From assembly GCF_020736705.1 (NCBI RefSeq), contig NZ_CP085990.1, positions 372,001 through 436,000 on the forward strand: a stretch of DNA of 64,000 nt. Reading direction: 5' to 3'. Below the pieces are notes generated by a model that saw only the letters and a list, made by a program, of their open reading frames with translations, had not been told where the DNA came from and made no database searches. Shown piece by piece: positions 35,404 to 46,320 of this stretch (within the stretch, counting starts at the first letter, position 1; every line of letters begins with the position of its first letter). The stretch is from Psychrobacter sanguinis. Its GTDB lineage: Bacteria > Pseudomonadota > Gammaproteobacteria > Pseudomonadales > Moraxellaceae. The position numbers and the translations under genes were made by a program.

Positions 35404-38184
35404 ATGCCTCAATCGTCTGCTAATTCTCGTCTTATCCACTATATTGTGTCCATATTATTGGCCATTATTGCATTGGCTCTCATATTGGTGTTGGCATTCC
35501 CTATTGGATTTTATGGGATGGCCATGTATATCTCGCCAGACTTACCTGAAATTTCAGATATTAAGACCTCAAATCTAGAAATGCCTTTGCAGATTTACAG
35601 TAAAGACAATAAGTTAATTGGCCAGTACGGTAATCGCATGTCGTTACCGGTTACCTACGAAGAAGTGCCGAAGAAATTTATTAACGCCTTTTTAGCGGCT
35701 GAAGACTCTTCTTTTTATGAACACAGTGGGATTAGTATCAAAGGTCTTGGCCGTGCTGTTACTGAGATTATTACTGACGATGAGGGTCAAACGGGCGGTT
35801 CAACCATCACTATGCAGGTGGCTAAAAACTATTTTTTAAGCCCTGAACGTACCTTTAGCCGTAAGCTAACGGAATTATATTTAGCGCGCAGCATGGAAGA
35901 TAAGTTAAGCAAAGAAGAAATCTTAACTTTATACGTCAACAAAATTTATATGGGTGAAGGCGCTTACGGTATCCGTGCCGCTGCCAAAAAATATTTTAGT
36001 AAGTCGCTTGAAAACCTGACCCTTGCAGAAATGGCAACGCTAGCAGGTCTGCCCAAAGCCCCTTCTCAAAATAACCCCGTTTCTAATCCTGAAGTAGCGC
36101 TTGAGCGTCGTAACTGGATTCTAGGCCGTATGCTAGAGCTGGGTCATATTACGCAAGCTGAACATGACAGTGCGGTAAAAGAACCTATCGGTGTTCATCT
36201 TTATAAAGCAAAGCTAGATGTGAATATGCCGTATTTGGCAGAAATGACGCGTCGTACTTTGGTAGATCGTTATGGGGAAGAGGTGGTTAATGCGGGTTGG
36301 CGCGTTAAGCTTACCGTCGACAGCGTGGACCAAAGAGCCGCTGATACGGCTATTAAAAAGGGATTGATTGGCTATGACCGTCGTCACGGTTGGCGCGGTG
36401 CAGAAGCTCATGGCAAACCTTTATCTGAGTTCAGTACCTACTCTAATATGGTACCTGCCAAAGTGACTGAAGTAAGTGGCCGTAGCTTTAAGGCGGAACT
36501 GCAAAACGGAGACGTGGTTACCATACCTTGGTCTGGCATGAGCTGGGCCAAAGAATATCTTGATGCCAACCGCATTAGAAGGTATCCCAACAGTGCTTCA
36601 GATATCGTTAAAAAAGATGATATCGTACGCTTGATTGCTAATGAAAATAATACTTCTTGGCGCTTAACACAGCTACCAAAAGTACAAGGCAGTCTCGTCG
36701 CCTTAGATCCTGAAACAGGGGCAATCGAGGCCTTAGTCGGTGGCTTTGATTATCGTTATAGTAAGTTCAACCGTGCCACTCAAGGTTGGCGTCAGCCAGG
36801 CTCAACTATTAAGCCATTAAACTATGCTGCTGCTTTAGAAAAAGGCTATCGTCCTGATAGTATGATTTCAGACGGTCCTTTACGTATTGGTGACTGGCAG
36901 CCTAAAAACTCTGACAACCGTTTCTATGGTGACATGACCATCAGACGTGGTCTCATTTTATCGCGTAACTTAGTTTCTATTCGTCTGCTGCAGGCGGTAG
37001 GTACGGCTGAAGCCCGTCAACTATTGGATCAGTTTGGCTTAGACAAAGAAAAGTTACCGACTACCCTATCTTTGGCATTGGGTGCAGGTCAAGCCACGCC
37101 TTTACAAATGGCCACCGCTTACGCTGCTTTTGCCAATGGCGGCCATCGCATACAGCCTTACTTTATTGATCAAGTTTACGATTATCAAAACAATCTATTG
37201 TATTTGGCCAATCCACAACGTGCCTGCGCTCTATGTTATAACAATGATTTGCAGAAGTTGAATGAGCAGCAAATAAAAGATTTTGAAGAACAAACGGATA
37301 CAGAAGTCGAACAACGCGAAAAAGCGTTAAAAGCTTTAAAAGAAGATCCAAACTTATTGGACGTAGAAGCGACCGATGAAGTACCAGAGGCTAATTCTGA
37401 GCCAACTTCAGACTCAGAGTCTGATACAGCAGAAGACAAAGACGCAAAAGACGTTAAGCCTGATGCCAAACAGTCGCTACAAGCCACAATCGAGTCATTG
37501 CGCTATGATGCTGGTCCAGAGTCTGACCGATTAAAGCCTGTGCCTTTAACTTATAAGGTGGCTGACCAAGCCCCTCGTATCTTAAAGCCTGCGGTTGCGT
37601 ATGAAATGGCAGATATGCTGCGATCTGTTATCCAAAGTGGTACAGCTACTCGCGCTAAAGCTCTAGGCCGTAGTGACGTTGGGGGTAAAACAGGGACTAC
37701 CAACGAGATGAAGGATGCATGGTTCGCCGGCTTCCATCCTACTCAGGTGTCTGTGGTCTGGTTAGGTTTCGACCAACCTTCTACCTTAGGTAGAGGAGAA
37801 TACGGGGGAGTTGCGGCATTACCTATCTGGGTTGAATATATGCGCACTGCCTTGAAATCTACCCCTTATCAATGGGTGATGCTCAATAATGTCGCTAAGT
37901 CGGAAATTACCAAACAAAAGGTCGTGAACTTGACCGATAATAAGGATGGTAAAGCTGAAGGCGATAACACTACTAAAATCACCAACCATAAGGTGACTGG
38001 TAATGCAGGTGTTACCTTACCTAGGGCTGCTTTGACGGAAAGAAAACCACCTGAGCCGGTTGAGCCTCCTGCGGTTTTAGCAAATGAGCCAAAACCTGTG
38101 AGAAAACCAGAACCGGTCAAACCTACTGAAAAAGCAGAAACCAAACCGGTCGATAAAAAGATTGAAGCGGCGCAGGCAGAATAA
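35404..38184 (+). CDS. mrcA: Penicillin-binding protein 1A (bifunctional transglycosylase/transpeptidase)
   Basis: 926 residues. The N-terminal transmembrane anchor (about 11-42) is followed by the GT51 domain with catalytic Glu100 (AAEDSSFYEHSG) and GGSTITMQVAKNYF. An OB-like insert comes next. The transpeptidase domain has S467-T-I-K470, SRN and K762-T-G. An acidic, coiled-coil-like insertion (about 617-700, rich in Glu/Asp/Ala) lies between SRN and KTG. The tail after residue 830 is Pro/Lys/Glu-rich. It polymerises and crosslinks peptidoglycan. Divergence from pilM is the usual arrangement in gammaproteobacteria. Also called ponA. Confidence 0.95.
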   Translation: MPQSSANSRLIHYIVSILLAIIALALILVLAFPIGFYGMAMYISPDLPEISDIKTSNLEMPLQIYSKDNKLIGQYGNRMSLPVTYEEVPKKFINAFLAAEDSSFYEHSGISIKGLGRAVTEIITDDEGQTGGSTITMQVAKNYFLSPERTFSRKLTELYLARSMEDKLSKEEILTLYVNKIYMGEGAYGIRAAAKKYFSKSLENLTLAEMATLAGLPKAPSQNNPVSNPEVALERRNWILGRMLELGHITQAEHDSAVKEPIGVHLYKAKLDVNMPYLAEMTRRTLVDRYGEEVVNAGWRVKLTVDSVDQRAADTAIKKGLIGYDRRHGWRGAEAHGKPLSEFSTYSNMVPAKVTEVSGRSFKAELQNGDVVTIPWSGMSWAKEYLDANRIRRYPNSASDIVKKDDIVRLIANENNTSWRLTQLPKVQGSLVALDPETGAIEALVGGFDYRYSKFNRATQGWRQPGSTIKPLNYAAALEKGYRPDSMISDGPLRIGDWQPKNSDNRFYGDMTIRRGLILSRNLVSIRLLQAVGTAEARQLLDQFGLDKEKLPTTLSLALGAGQATPLQMATAYAAFANGGHRIQPYFIDQVYDYQNNLLYLANPQRACALCYNNDLQKLNEQQIKDFEEQTDTEVEQREKALKALKEDPNLLDVEATDEVPEANSEPTSDSESDTAEDKDAKDVKPDAKQSLQATIESLRYDAGPESDRLKPVPLTYKVADQAPRILKPAVAYEMADMLRSVIQSGTATRAKALGRSDVGGKTGTTNEMKDAWFAGFHPTQVSVVWLGFDQPSTLGRGEYGGVAALPIWVEYMRTALKSTPYQWVMLNNVAKSEITKQKVVNLTDNKDGKAEGDNTTKITNHKVTGNAGVTLPRAALTERKPPEPVEPPAVLANEPKPVRKPEPVKPTEKAETKPVDKKIEAAQAE

Positions 38185-38537
38185 AGGGTAATAACCTACA
38201 TTTTCTTGGCAAATTACTCAGAGTAAATTTAGCTTTGAAGCAAGCCAATCAATGAGCCAGCTCAGCTATAGTGGCCTCAATTATCATGATATAATATCCA
38301 AAAGCGCTATTTTTAGAATAGCGCTTTTATTTTTGATATAAATAAGGACTTAAAGCATAGCAACGACTTAGTGTTAACTTATTGAATTACTCAAGCAGTA
38401 CCACTAAGCAGAAGCCATTCAATAGAGCTTTGTTTATATCTATCTTTTCAGTGCTTATAGACTATCCATTTTGGTATATTCCTATAGTACTGACTCAATC
38501 AGCACTAGGTTTGCGACCTAGCCAGCAGGAGAAAAAC
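38185..38537. other. Intergenic region between the PBP1A gene and trhO
   Basis: Contains the PBP1A gene terminator (38300-38330). The frame upstream of trhO stays open from 38382 but has no ribosome site and no homologous-looking sequence, so it is treated as leader. Confidence 0.5.
38300..38330 (+). terminator. Terminator of the PBP1A gene
   Basis: AAAAGCGCTATT pairs perfectly with AATAGCGCTTTT around TTTAG, followed by a T-rich stretch. Confidence 0.85.
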
Positions 38538-39557
38538 ATGAAAAATCAGCACCTTTCAACCGTAGAGACGACCTCTCAGACAGAAGACATAGTCGTCACT
38601 GCCCTTTATAAATTTACCCGTTTTAGCGATTATGAAGACTACCGTGAACCGTTACGTCAGATCATGCTAGACAATGGCGTACGCGGTACCCTACTGCTTG
38701 CTTCTGAAGGTATTAACGGTACTATCTCTGGCGACCGTGCCGGTATTGACGCAGTACTCAACTATATCCAGCAGATACCTGCTATCGGCACGGTAGAATA
38801 TAAAGAATCTTTCACTGATACCCAGCCTTTCTTTCGTACCAAAGTTAAACTAAAAAAAGAAATCGTCACTATGGGAGTCGAAGGTATTGATCCTTTGCAA
38901 TCCGTGGGCCGCTATGTGAAACCAAGTGAGTGGAATGATCTGATTAGTGATCCTGAGGTACTGTTAATTGATACCCGTAACGACTATGAAGTTCAGATCG
39001 GCACTTTTAAAAATGCGGTCAATCCCAAGACTGAGACATTTCGTGAGTTTCCTGACTATGTTAAAAATGAATTAGATCCTACCAAACATAAGAAAGTTGC
39101 CATGTTCTGTACTGGTGGTATCCGTTGCGAGAAGTCCACCGCTTACTTACGTGAACAAGGTTTTGATGAGGTCTATCATTTAGAAGGCGGTATCTTAAAG
39201 TATCTAGAAGAAGTGCCGGCTGAGGAATCTATGTGGGAGGGCGACTGCTTTGTGTTTGATAACCGAGTAGCAGTCAATCACAGTCTTGAGAAAAGCGACT
39301 ACGACCAATGTTATGCCTGTCGTATGCCTATCACTGAAGCAGACAAACAACATCCCGCTTATGTTAAAGGTGAGTCTTGCCCGCATTGTATTGATAAAGC
39401 TACCGAAGAGCAGCGTGCAAGGTTCCGCGAACGTCAACGTCAAATTCAACTGGCCAAAGAGCGTGGTGAAGCCCACATTGGCGCAGAGGTAAAAGAGGTT
39501 ATTGAGGCGCGTAAACAGCAAAAATTACAGGCTAAACTAGAACAACAGCAAGATTAA
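38538..39557 (+). CDS. trhO: tRNA uridine(34) hydroxylase TrhO (rhodanese family, YceA)
   Basis: TrhO hydroxylates U34 of certain tRNAs using oxygen, on the way to cmo5U. ATG 38538 is chosen because AGGAG lies six bases upstream, giving 339 residues; a longer frame from 38382 lacks support. The N-terminal domain ([37 protein letters not shown]) is followed by a rhodanese domain with the reactive Cys in [18 protein letters not shown]-terminal zinc-like Cys cluster ([14 protein letters not shown]) ends it. Confidence 0.94.
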   Translation: MKNQHLSTVETTSQTEDIVVTALYKFTRFSDYEDYREPLRQIMLDNGVRGTLLLASEGINGTISGDRAGIDAVLNYIQQIPAIGTVEYKESFTDTQPFFRTKVKLKKEIVTMGVEGIDPLQSVGRYVKPSEWNDLISDPEVLLIDTRNDYEVQIGTFKNAVNPKTETFREFPDYVKNELDPTKHKKVAMFCTGGIRCEKSTAYLREQGFDEVYHLEGGILKYLEEVPAEESMWEGDCFVFDNRVAVNHSLEKSDYDQCYACRMPITEADKQHPAYVKGESCPHCIDKATEEQRARFRERQRQIQLAKERGEAHIGAEVKEVIEARKQQKLQAKLEQQQD

Positions 39558-39661
39558 TCTACCGCTCTACGGTTAATTGAGCGCTATTTTTTGCATATTT
39601 ATCTGTACACTTGATTAAGCAGATTCAATCAGACATCTTTAACCAAAGAACTTAATCTAAC

Positions 39662-39695
39662 AAAAAGGCCCAACACCTAAGTGTTGGGCCTTTTT
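39662..39695. terminator. Bidirectional terminator between trhO and topA
   Basis: AAAAAGGCCCAACAC pairs perfectly with GTGTTGGGCCTTTTT around CTAA. It serves both convergent genes. Confidence 0.92.
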
Positions 39696-39742
39696 AATGG
39701 TTAAAAAATGACTTACTGGCTATAGAGTCTTAGGGTAAACTT

Positions 39743-42397
39743 TTACGCCTCTACCCACTCGCCATTGCGCCAGTAAAGACCCCAGCGCGTTGCCTTACCA
39801 GTTTTAATATTCTCTGACCCAATATACTGCTCTTTTTGCTTACGTGACCAACGCAGAATGGTAGGGTTACCTTCTGGATCTTCATCAGGACCTTTGAATA
39901 AGTATTGAAACTTCTCATCCATCCGGTCTTTAATAGCACGCAGTTCAGCCAACTTCGGTGGTCTTGTCTCACGCACTTTAGGGAATTTAGAGGCCGCTAA
40001 GAATAGACCTGCCGCCCCTTCCCGTAAGATAAAATGGTCCTCATGCTTGGTCGACTTAAGCTCTGGCAGATCGATAGGATCCATACGCGGTGGCGCAGGT
40101 TCCCCATTTTTAAGCACTTTACGAGTATTATCACATTTGTTACAGGCAAAATATGGTCCAAAACGTCCGGTCTTCAGTTCCATTTGGCCATCACATTTAT
40201 TACAGTCGATGGTCGGTGCATCAGAGCCTGGCACTTCAAACTTACCTTCTTCTAGAAGATAGCCATCACAATCTGGGTTATTCCCGCAAATATGTAATTT
40301 CAAACCGCCATCGACAATATAGCCATCCATTGCAGTGCTACATTTTGGACAGCGTTTCTTCTCCATCAACTCTTTGACTTCAGCGGTCTCATCAATCTCA
40401 CTGTCATCTAAGTTAGCGAAGGCCTCAACAGGCATTAAGTTTTTGGTACCTTTACAGCGCTCTTTGGGCGGTAAGTTATAACCGGTACAGCCTAAGAATA
40501 CCCCAGTTGAGCCATTACGTAGCTGCATCGGTCTGTCACATAGGTCACAGTGCACATCTGGCACATCTGTCGGATCATTGGGACGCATACCGTCTTTTTC
40601 TTTGGCATGTTCAAGCTTGTTTTTGAAGTCGCCATAGAAGTCATCGAGTACTGCTTTCCAATCTTGATCACCTTGCGCAACGTGGTCCAACTCATCTTCA
40701 AGACCTGCAGTAAAGGTATAATCCATCAATTCTGGGAAACTTTCAGTCAGACGATCGGTAACAATGTCACCCATCTTTTCTGCATAGAGGCGTTTGTTTT
40801 CCAATCTCACATAACCACGATCTTGAATAGTAGAAATAATAGACGCGTAGGTGGATGGACGGCCAATGCCTTTTTTCTCAAGCTCTTTTACCAAGCTAGC
40901 TTCGGTATAACGTGCCGGCGGCTTAGTAAAATGCTGACTCGGGTCAAGCTTAATTAAATTCAGCTCATCGCCTTTTTTAACATCGGGCAATAACGTGTCG
41001 TCTGTTTTTGCTGGTGGCATAACTTTGGTATAGCCATCAAAGGTCATAGTGCGACCACGGGCTTTTAATTCTACGTTATCTGCTTCAACCAGCAAGTTAA
41101 CCGACTTATATTTGGCAGGTAACATCTGACAAGCCACAAACTGACGCCAAATTAGCTCGTATAAACGAATGGCATCACGCTCGACACCTTTTAACTGCGT
41201 TGATTTCAGGTTGGCATTGGTCGGACGAATGGCTTCGTGGGCTTCTTGTGCGTTTTGCTTACTACCATAGAAGTTAGGCTTTTCAGGTAAGTATTGTTTG
41301 CCATAGCTGTCTTCGATAAAGCCTCGAACTCCGGCCAACGCATCAGCAGATAGGAAGGTAGAGTCGGTACGCATATAAGTAATATGACCGGCTTCATACA
41401 GACGCTGAGCCAACATCATGGTTTTCTTCACTGGGAAACCCAAGCGAGTACTGGCTGCTTGCTGTAAGGTCGAGGTAATAAATGGTGAACTCGGCTTAGA
41501 CTGTGTTGGTTTTTCTTCACGCTCTTTAACTACATACTTAGCAGGCTTTAGAACCTCTAAAACCGCGTCAGTTTGCTCTTTATTACCTAGCTTTAAGGTC
41601 TTACCATCTTGCTTAACCGCTTCTAGACGGATCGGCGTATCTTGGGCCACGTTGGCATTGTCATTGCCCTTCATGGTGGTATCGGCATAAATTTGCCAAT
41701 ACTCTTCAGGAATAAAGGCGCGAATTTCACGTTCACGCTCTACTACCAAACGTGTCGCTACCGACTGTACTCGGCCTGCTGACAAACCACGGGCAATTTT
41801 TTGCCACAATAAAGGTGAGACCATAAAGCCCACGACTCGGTCCAAAAAGCGGCGTGCCTGTTGGGCATTTACGCGGTCAATATCCAACTTGCCGGGTTCT
41901 TTAAAAGCGTTTTGGATAGCGGTTTTGGTAATCTCGTTAAACACCACACGCTGATATTTGCTGTCATCACCACCGATTACCTCGCGTAAGTGCCAGGCAA
42001 TAGCCTCTCCCTCTCTATCCAAATCCGTTGCCAGATAAATCTTATCGGCATCTTTGGCCAGAGACTTTAGCTCTTTAATGACTTTGGTTTTGCTAGGCAA
42101 GACTTCATACACCGCCTTCCAGCCATGTTCTGGGTCAATTCCCATTCTGCGTACCAATGCTTGCTGCGCTTTCTCTTCTTTTGATAGCCCTTCGTCAGCA
42201 TTGGTTGCTTTTTTCTTGGTACCGCTACTGGTCGGTAAATCACGGACATGACCAATACTTGAGCGCACAATAAAGTCATCGCCCAAATACTTATTGATGG
42301 TTTTTGCTTTTGCAGGGGACTCCACAATAACCAGTGACTTACCTTTGGCACTGGCTGAAGAGGTCGATGTTGTTTTTTTACCGGTGGTTTTAGCCAT
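39743..42397 (-). CDS. topA: DNA topoisomerase I
   Basis: Type IA topoisomerase that relaxes negative supercoils. 884 residues from ATG 42397; a GTG three codons upstream (42406) is also possible. The Toprim domain begins [19 protein letters not shown] and contains [17 protein letters not shown]. The catalytic Tyr is in [10 protein letters not shown], and [20 protein letters not shown] follows. The C-terminal region has three Cys4-type zinc ribbons ([24 protein letters not shown]) and a basic Topo C repeat tail. Full length. Confidence 0.97.
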   Translation of the reverse strand: MAKTTGKKTTSTSSASAKGKSLVIVESPAKAKTINKYLGDDFIVRSSIGHVRDLPTSSGTKKKATNADEGLSKEEKAQQALVRRMGIDPEHGWKAVYEVLPSKTKVIKELKSLAKDADKIYLATDLDREGEAIAWHLREVIGGDDSKYQRVVFNEITKTAIQNAFKEPGKLDIDRVNAQQARRFLDRVVGFMVSPLLWQKIARGLSAGRVQSVATRLVVEREREIRAFIPEEYWQIYADTTMKGNDNANVAQDTPIRLEAVKQDGKTLKLGNKEQTDAVLEVLKPAKYVVKEREEKPTQSKPSSPFITSTLQQAASTRLGFPVKKTMMLAQRLYEAGHITYMRTDSTFLSADALAGVRGFIEDSYGKQYLPEKPNFYGSKQNAQEAHEAIRPTNANLKSTQLKGVERDAIRLYELIWRQFVACQMLPAKYKSVNLLVEADNVELKARGRTMTFDGYTKVMPPAKTDDTLLPDVKKGDELNLIKLDPSQHFTKPPARYTEASLVKELEKKGIGRPSTYASIISTIQDRGYVRLENKRLYAEKMGDIVTDRLTESFPELMDYTFTAGLEDELDHVAQGDQDWKAVLDDFYGDFKNKLEHAKEKDGMRPNDPTDVPDVHCDLCDRPMQLRNGSTGVFLGCTGYNLPPKERCKGTKNLMPVEAFANLDDSEIDETAEVKELMEKKRCPKCSTAMDGYIVDGGLKLHICGNNPDCDGYLLEEGKFEVPGSDAPTIDCNKCDGQMELKTGRFGPYFACNKCDNTRKVLKNGEPAPPRMDPIDLPELKSTKHEDHFILREGAAGLFLAASKFPKVRETRPPKLAELRAIKDRMDEKFQYLFKGPDEDPEGNPTILRWSRKQKEQYIGSENIKTGKATRWGLYWRNGEWVEA

Positions 42398-42595
42398 TGA
42401 TATCACAATCCTAATTAAGCTTTTTTATAAATTATATTTTTTATATATGAGGGTTAAGCATGCACTTTACTATTAAAAGACCTTTAATGCTTAAAATTTC
42501 ATTGACGTTACACTGCTAACAGTTGCGCTGTCAACAGTGTTTTTCAAGAGCGAGGCATAAGTATTGTACAAATTTAGATGGTTTGGGCCTTTATT

Positions 42596-43171
42596 TTAGG
42601 CTTTTGCGGCTAACTTTTGAGCCCAAGTCTCCATGGTTGACTTCAGTGCCAATAAGTCAGGCTCTATTTGTGCCATGTCAAAATTTGGGTTTGTTTTGGG
42701 CTGCACATAGCCGATGTCATGCCAAAATACCACCAAACCATTGGCTTTGGTATAGACCCCTTTTACTAAGGGTATTATCGGGGTTGGCAGTGCTATCAAT
42801 TCAGAATCCAAAGTACTCCCTAATGCCTGTTTAGGCATTGACCCTAGTCCCTCTAGAGAGGCAGATTTGACACTATTTTGGTTGGAGTGAGGGTGGTTGT
42901 CGAGTCTTAATTTGCCGTCGATTGCTTGATAGTGTGTCTCAGGAAATTTCATATCATTCACGATAATGGCATATTGTCCAATCATCCCTTTACCAAACTC
43001 ATTGTCACGCCCTCGAATCCATTCTGGACACTCAATGAGCTTAGGATTAAGCTCTAATCTTCTGGCGGTCATACGTAATTTATCGAGACGCACATCAATG
43101 GCACTAGGCTTCAGTGCCATAATTGAACCTAATACAAACAATACAATAGCAATGGCTATCCAGGTACCCAT
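42596..43171 (-). CDS. Conserved hypothetical protein with N-terminal membrane anchor
   Basis: 191 residues from ATG 43171 (GGGGA five bases upstream; an in-frame start at 43210 is less well supported). One transmembrane helix (TWIAIAIVLFVLGSIMAL) is followed by a soluble domain with RRLELNPKLIECPEWI, GQYAIIVNDMKF and GLVVFWHDIGYVQPK. I do not recognise a named family. The gene follows a ParA-like ATPase gene on the same strand after about 90 bp and may be cotranscribed with it. Confidence 0.75.
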   Translation of the reverse strand: MGTWIAIAIVLFVLGSIMALKPSAIDVRLDKLRMTARRLELNPKLIECPEWIRGRDNEFGKGMIGQYAIIVNDMKFPETHYQAIDGKLRLDNHPHSNQNSVKSASLEGLGSMPKQALGSTLDSELIALPTPIIPLVKGVYTKANGLVVFWHDIGYVQPKTNPNFDMAQIEPDLLALKSTMETWAQKLAAKA

Positions 43172-43258
43172 AGTTTCCCCGTAATTTTGACACGCTGTCA
43201 GTAATGACAAAGACCGTCAGTGATATAAATAGGGCGCTAGTTTATTCGTTTTTTGCTT

Positions 43259-44098
43259 TTATTCATACCATGTTGAGCTATCATCTGCTTTTTTTGATGA
43301 TTTATTGCCTTGATTGTTGCTTTGCTTACTGCTTTGATTGCTGACTTGACTGATATTTGGATTACCGCTTAAATTATGGGTATTGGCCAGTTTTTCTAAT
43401 GTTGCAGGTATCTGGCTGTCCGATAATATCTCTTCGTACTTGCCGGCCACTTTGGGCATTAAAGCATCCATAACTGGCTGCCACTGAGCTTGAACATCAC
43501 GATAACGTTTTTGATTAAAGTCGAAAACACTAAGACCTTGCTCCGCCAATTGAGGATACAAGCTTCTTTCGCTTAACCAGGCAAGAGGTTGCTGACCTAT
43601 TTCAACGAAGAAATTTTGTAGTGTTTGGTTAGTACTGGTCTGTGGACGAATGCGATTGGCCAACAAATGAATATCCACTTTACCTTTACGGATACGCTTC
43701 ATGTCTTGAATGGACGTTAAAAATTGTTTGGTACTGTCCGCATCAAATATCGAGGGTAAAACCGGAATCAATATTGCTTTAGCCTCACTAATTAAAGACT
43801 GAGCACGATCCGCAGTTAACGAGCCGGGGGCATCAATAATTAGCCAGTCTTTTTTACCTAATTTTTTGGCAGCTTTCTTAGGAAGCTCGCCAATATCTTC
43901 TTCATCACGCCAATCAACAGCATAAATTTTTGCGGCGGTCTCTGGGCGCTGCTCTAACCAGCGTAAGCTAGATTTTTGGGGATCAGCGTCAGCCAAAGCA
44001 ACTGTTTGCCCTTGATTTGCCAAAGCGGCGGCAAGCGTAATTGCTACTGATGTCTTACCGCAGCCTCCCTTTTGATTTGCCACTAATACTGTGTTCAT
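43259..44098 (-). CDS. ParA/MinD-family ATPase
   Basis: 279 residues. Deviant Walker A K10-GGCGKTS, second ATPase motif ALADADPQKSSLRWL and Walker B WLIIDAPGSL match the VirC1/ParA-like group that positions DNA or protein complexes. The last 50 residues are a Gln/Asn/Ser-rich tail. No parB or parS is adjacent, so it is not the main chromosome partition pair; an orphan positioning ATPase is more likely. Followed by the membrane-anchored hypothetical protein. Confidence 0.85.
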   Translation of the reverse strand: MNTVLVANQKGGCGKTSVAITLAAALANQGQTVALADADPQKSSLRWLEQRPETAAKIYAVDWRDEEDIGELPKKAAKKLGKKDWLIIDAPGSLTADRAQSLISEAKAILIPVLPSIFDADSTKQFLTSIQDMKRIRKGKVDIHLLANRIRPQTSTNQTLQNFFVEIGQQPLAWLSERSLYPQLAEQGLSVFDFNQKRYRDVQAQWQPVMDALMPKVAGKYEEILSDSQIPATLEKLANTHNLSGNPNISQVSNQSSKQSNNQGNKSSKKADDSSTWYE

Positions 44099-44361
44099 AG
44101 TTACTGCCCATTATTATCGTTTATTGTCATTTAAAAATTTATAAATCCTTTCTATACTACTTATATATACGTGATTTAACTTAAATTCAATATTTGCCTA
44201 TTAACTTTATGCAGTAAATCAGTCACTATAATAGCAGAACTAGCGTATTGTATAAGCAGATAACGTGATGCTCTCTTAATTAGATTTATTAAACCTAGCT
44301 CTACTACCGTTTAACTTGTAAAGCGACTGTCAATCTAGGTGTCAATTCTTAGGAGCAAAAA

Positions 44362-44859
44362 ATGACCTTAATACGTATGACTTTAATAGGTAGTGGCTTA
44401 ACTTTGGCTTTGAGTCTGCTCTCAGGATGTGCCACCACACCTTCCCTATCCCCTGAACAATGTCAGGCCGGCAACTGGCAACAAATTGGTTATGCAGACG
44501 GCATGGTAGGTCGATCTGGTGCTTACTTCGCCAAACACCTTGAAAACTGTACACCGATACCAGGCAGTGCTCCTAACCGTATGTTGTGGGAGCAAGGCCG
44601 TCAGGAGGGGTTAAAAGAATTTTGTACTGAGCTTAATGCTTATAAGCTTGGCCGAGAAGGTTATGGCTGGCAACCTGTCTGTCCTCTAGAGGGTATTGAA
44701 AAATTAGAAGAGGCTTACAATCAAGGGCGTTATTACTATCTTCGCCAGCGCGATATGGAGTACTTAAGCACCCCTTACCCTTGGGGTTATGGACCTTATG
44801 GCTACGGTCCCTACTCTTATGGTCGTCAAGACCCTTTCTGGCGACCACGAGTTTGGTAG
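44362..44859 (+). CDS. DUF2799 family lipoprotein
   Basis: 165 residues with lipobox LLSGC (Cys23). The DUF2799 pattern is visible: CQAGNWQQIGYADGMVG, LWEQGRQEGLKEFCT, AYKLGREGYGWQPVCP. The C-terminus is Tyr/Gly/Pro-rich (YGPYGYGPYSYGRQD). AGGAG lies eight bases before the ATG. Function of the family is unknown. Divergent from the ParA-like gene, convergent with the efflux gene. Confidence 0.85.
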   Translation: MTLIRMTLIGSGLTLALSLLSGCATTPSLSPEQCQAGNWQQIGYADGMVGRSGAYFAKHLENCTPIPGSAPNRMLWEQGRQEGLKEFCTELNAYKLGREGYGWQPVCPLEGIEKLEEAYNQGRYYYLRQRDMEYLSTPYPWGYGPYGYGPYSYGRQDPFWRPRVW

Positions 44860-44904
44860 GATTTCATGCCAATTAACTCGCATCGCTATGTTGAAAATGC
44901 TATC

Positions 44905-44943
44905 AAAAAAGACCTTCTGCCAGTAAGCCGGAAGGTCTTTTTT
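44905..44943. terminator. Bidirectional terminator after the DUF2799 gene
   Basis: AAAAAAGACCTTC pairs perfectly with GAAGGTCTTTTTT around a 13-base loop. It lies between convergent genes. Confidence 0.88.
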
Positions 44944-45030
44944 ATTTATATAGGTTGCCACCTTTTATCTTTTACGTCTAGAATTTTGGCTCAGTAAATT
45001 AACCAAAGTCGATGCCTTGGCAAACCAGCC

Positions 45031-46263
45031 CTACTCTGTTTCATCTAAATTTAGATTTCTATCGATACGGTATACCGAATAAGCCCCTAAGCACATTAAG
45101 ATGGTCATGGTCGCCCCCAATTTTAATACGGGATTGACCGGGAACATATTTAAGAAAACGCCACCAAATATACCCACACAAAACATGAGTGAGCCTTGCA
45201 AAGCACTGGCCATGCCTGCACGGTGTTTTTGGAAAGCCAAAGCAATCGCTGTGGCATTGGGTTGGGTCAATCCTAGACCAGCAATACAAAAGAAAATACA
45301 GATTAAAACTAAAGGCAACCAAGCCTCTGCGCCATACAAGACACCCAAAATTAATAACCCTATCGCAGCAATGGCTTGCATTGTCGCCCCAAATCTTAAT
45401 AATGAAACCAGACGAAAGCGATTGGTCAAAAACTGATTTACTTGAGTCAGGCCTATAAACCCAGCGGCGTTAATACCGAAAACAATACTGAATTGACTCT
45501 CTGTGAGCCCATAACCATCCATTAGTAACTCTGGGGCAGCACTAATATAAACAAACATTGCTCCCATCAATAGCCCGGCACCAATGGCTGGATAACCAAA
45601 ACTTGGGTCCTTTAACAAACTCACATATTGGCTAAAGATGGTATTCAACGGCTGAGTATTACGATTTTTATCGGTCAGAGTCTCTTTAAAAAAGAACTTG
45701 GTCAGCAGCAGGTTTAAAACCCCAAATCCGGCTAAAAACCAGAAAATAGCATGCCAATCAAAGAAATGTAGAAAAGCGGCACCCATTGAAGGCGCTAAGA
45801 TTGGTGCCAATCCCATGACCAAAACCATAATAGAGAAAGCTTTGGCCATCTGTCTAGGCGGTAAAGTATCTCGAATCGCCGCTCGAGTTACTACCGCACC
45901 CACACAAGCCCCTAATGCTTGCAAAGTACGGGCAGCAAATAAAACATATTCACTGTCTGTGGTAGCACAGATAAGTGAGGCTATGACATATAGGGTCATC
46001 CCAAAATAAAGCGGTTTAACCCGACCCACACGGTCGCTCAGTGGGCCATAAATAAGTTGACCAAACACCAATCCCACAAAATAAGCAGGTACCGAGTTTG
46101 AAATCCGCGCCGTACTGACGCCGAAGTCTTCAGCCATGGTAGGTAACGCGGGCAGATACATATCTATCGACAATGGGCCTATGGCGACAATTAGCCCGAG
46201 CATCATAATCCAAGCTACGGGCATCTCTTGCTTATTATGAGAAGTCGTTTGTTTGTTTGACAT
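45031..46263 (-). CDS. Bcr/CflA-family multidrug efflux MFS transporter
   Basis: 410 residues, 12 predicted transmembrane helices. The Bcr/CflA hallmark GPLSIDMYLPALPTMAEDF in TM1 and the MFS motif A GPLSDRVGRVKP between TM2 and TM3 are present, as is AAIRDTLPPRQMAKAFS. Members export drugs, sulfonamides, or small metabolites such as cysteine peptides. The substrate cannot be assigned. Overlapping antisense frames are shadows. Confidence 0.9.
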   Translation of the reverse strand: MSNKQTTSHNKQEMPVAWIMMLGLIVAIGPLSIDMYLPALPTMAEDFGVSTARISNSVPAYFVGLVFGQLIYGPLSDRVGRVKPLYFGMTLYVIASLICATTDSEYVLFAARTLQALGACVGAVVTRAAIRDTLPPRQMAKAFSIMVLVMGLAPILAPSMGAAFLHFFDWHAIFWFLAGFGVLNLLLTKFFFKETLTDKNRNTQPLNTIFSQYVSLLKDPSFGYPAIGAGLLMGAMFVYISAAPELLMDGYGLTESQFSIVFGINAAGFIGLTQVNQFLTNRFRLVSLLRFGATMQAIAAIGLLILGVLYGAEAWLPLVLICIFFCIAGLGLTQPNATAIALAFQKHRAGMASALQGSLMFCVGIFGGVFLNMFPVNPVLKLGATMTILMCLGAYSVYRIDRNLNLDETE

Positions 46264-46320
46264 AAAATAAATAAGGCCTTACGAATATTAAAAACCAGTC
46301 TCTCGACAAGCAAACTGAAG

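Noticed and set aside
38382..38537. Extended N-terminus of TrhO with a hydrophobic stretch
   Set aside because: A strong ribosome site directs translation from ATG 38538 and the family starts there; the upstream frame is open by chance.
40550..40957. 135-codon plus-strand frame opposite topA
   Set aside because: Antisense shadow within an intact topA; low-complexity Phe/Ile-rich translation and no start signal.
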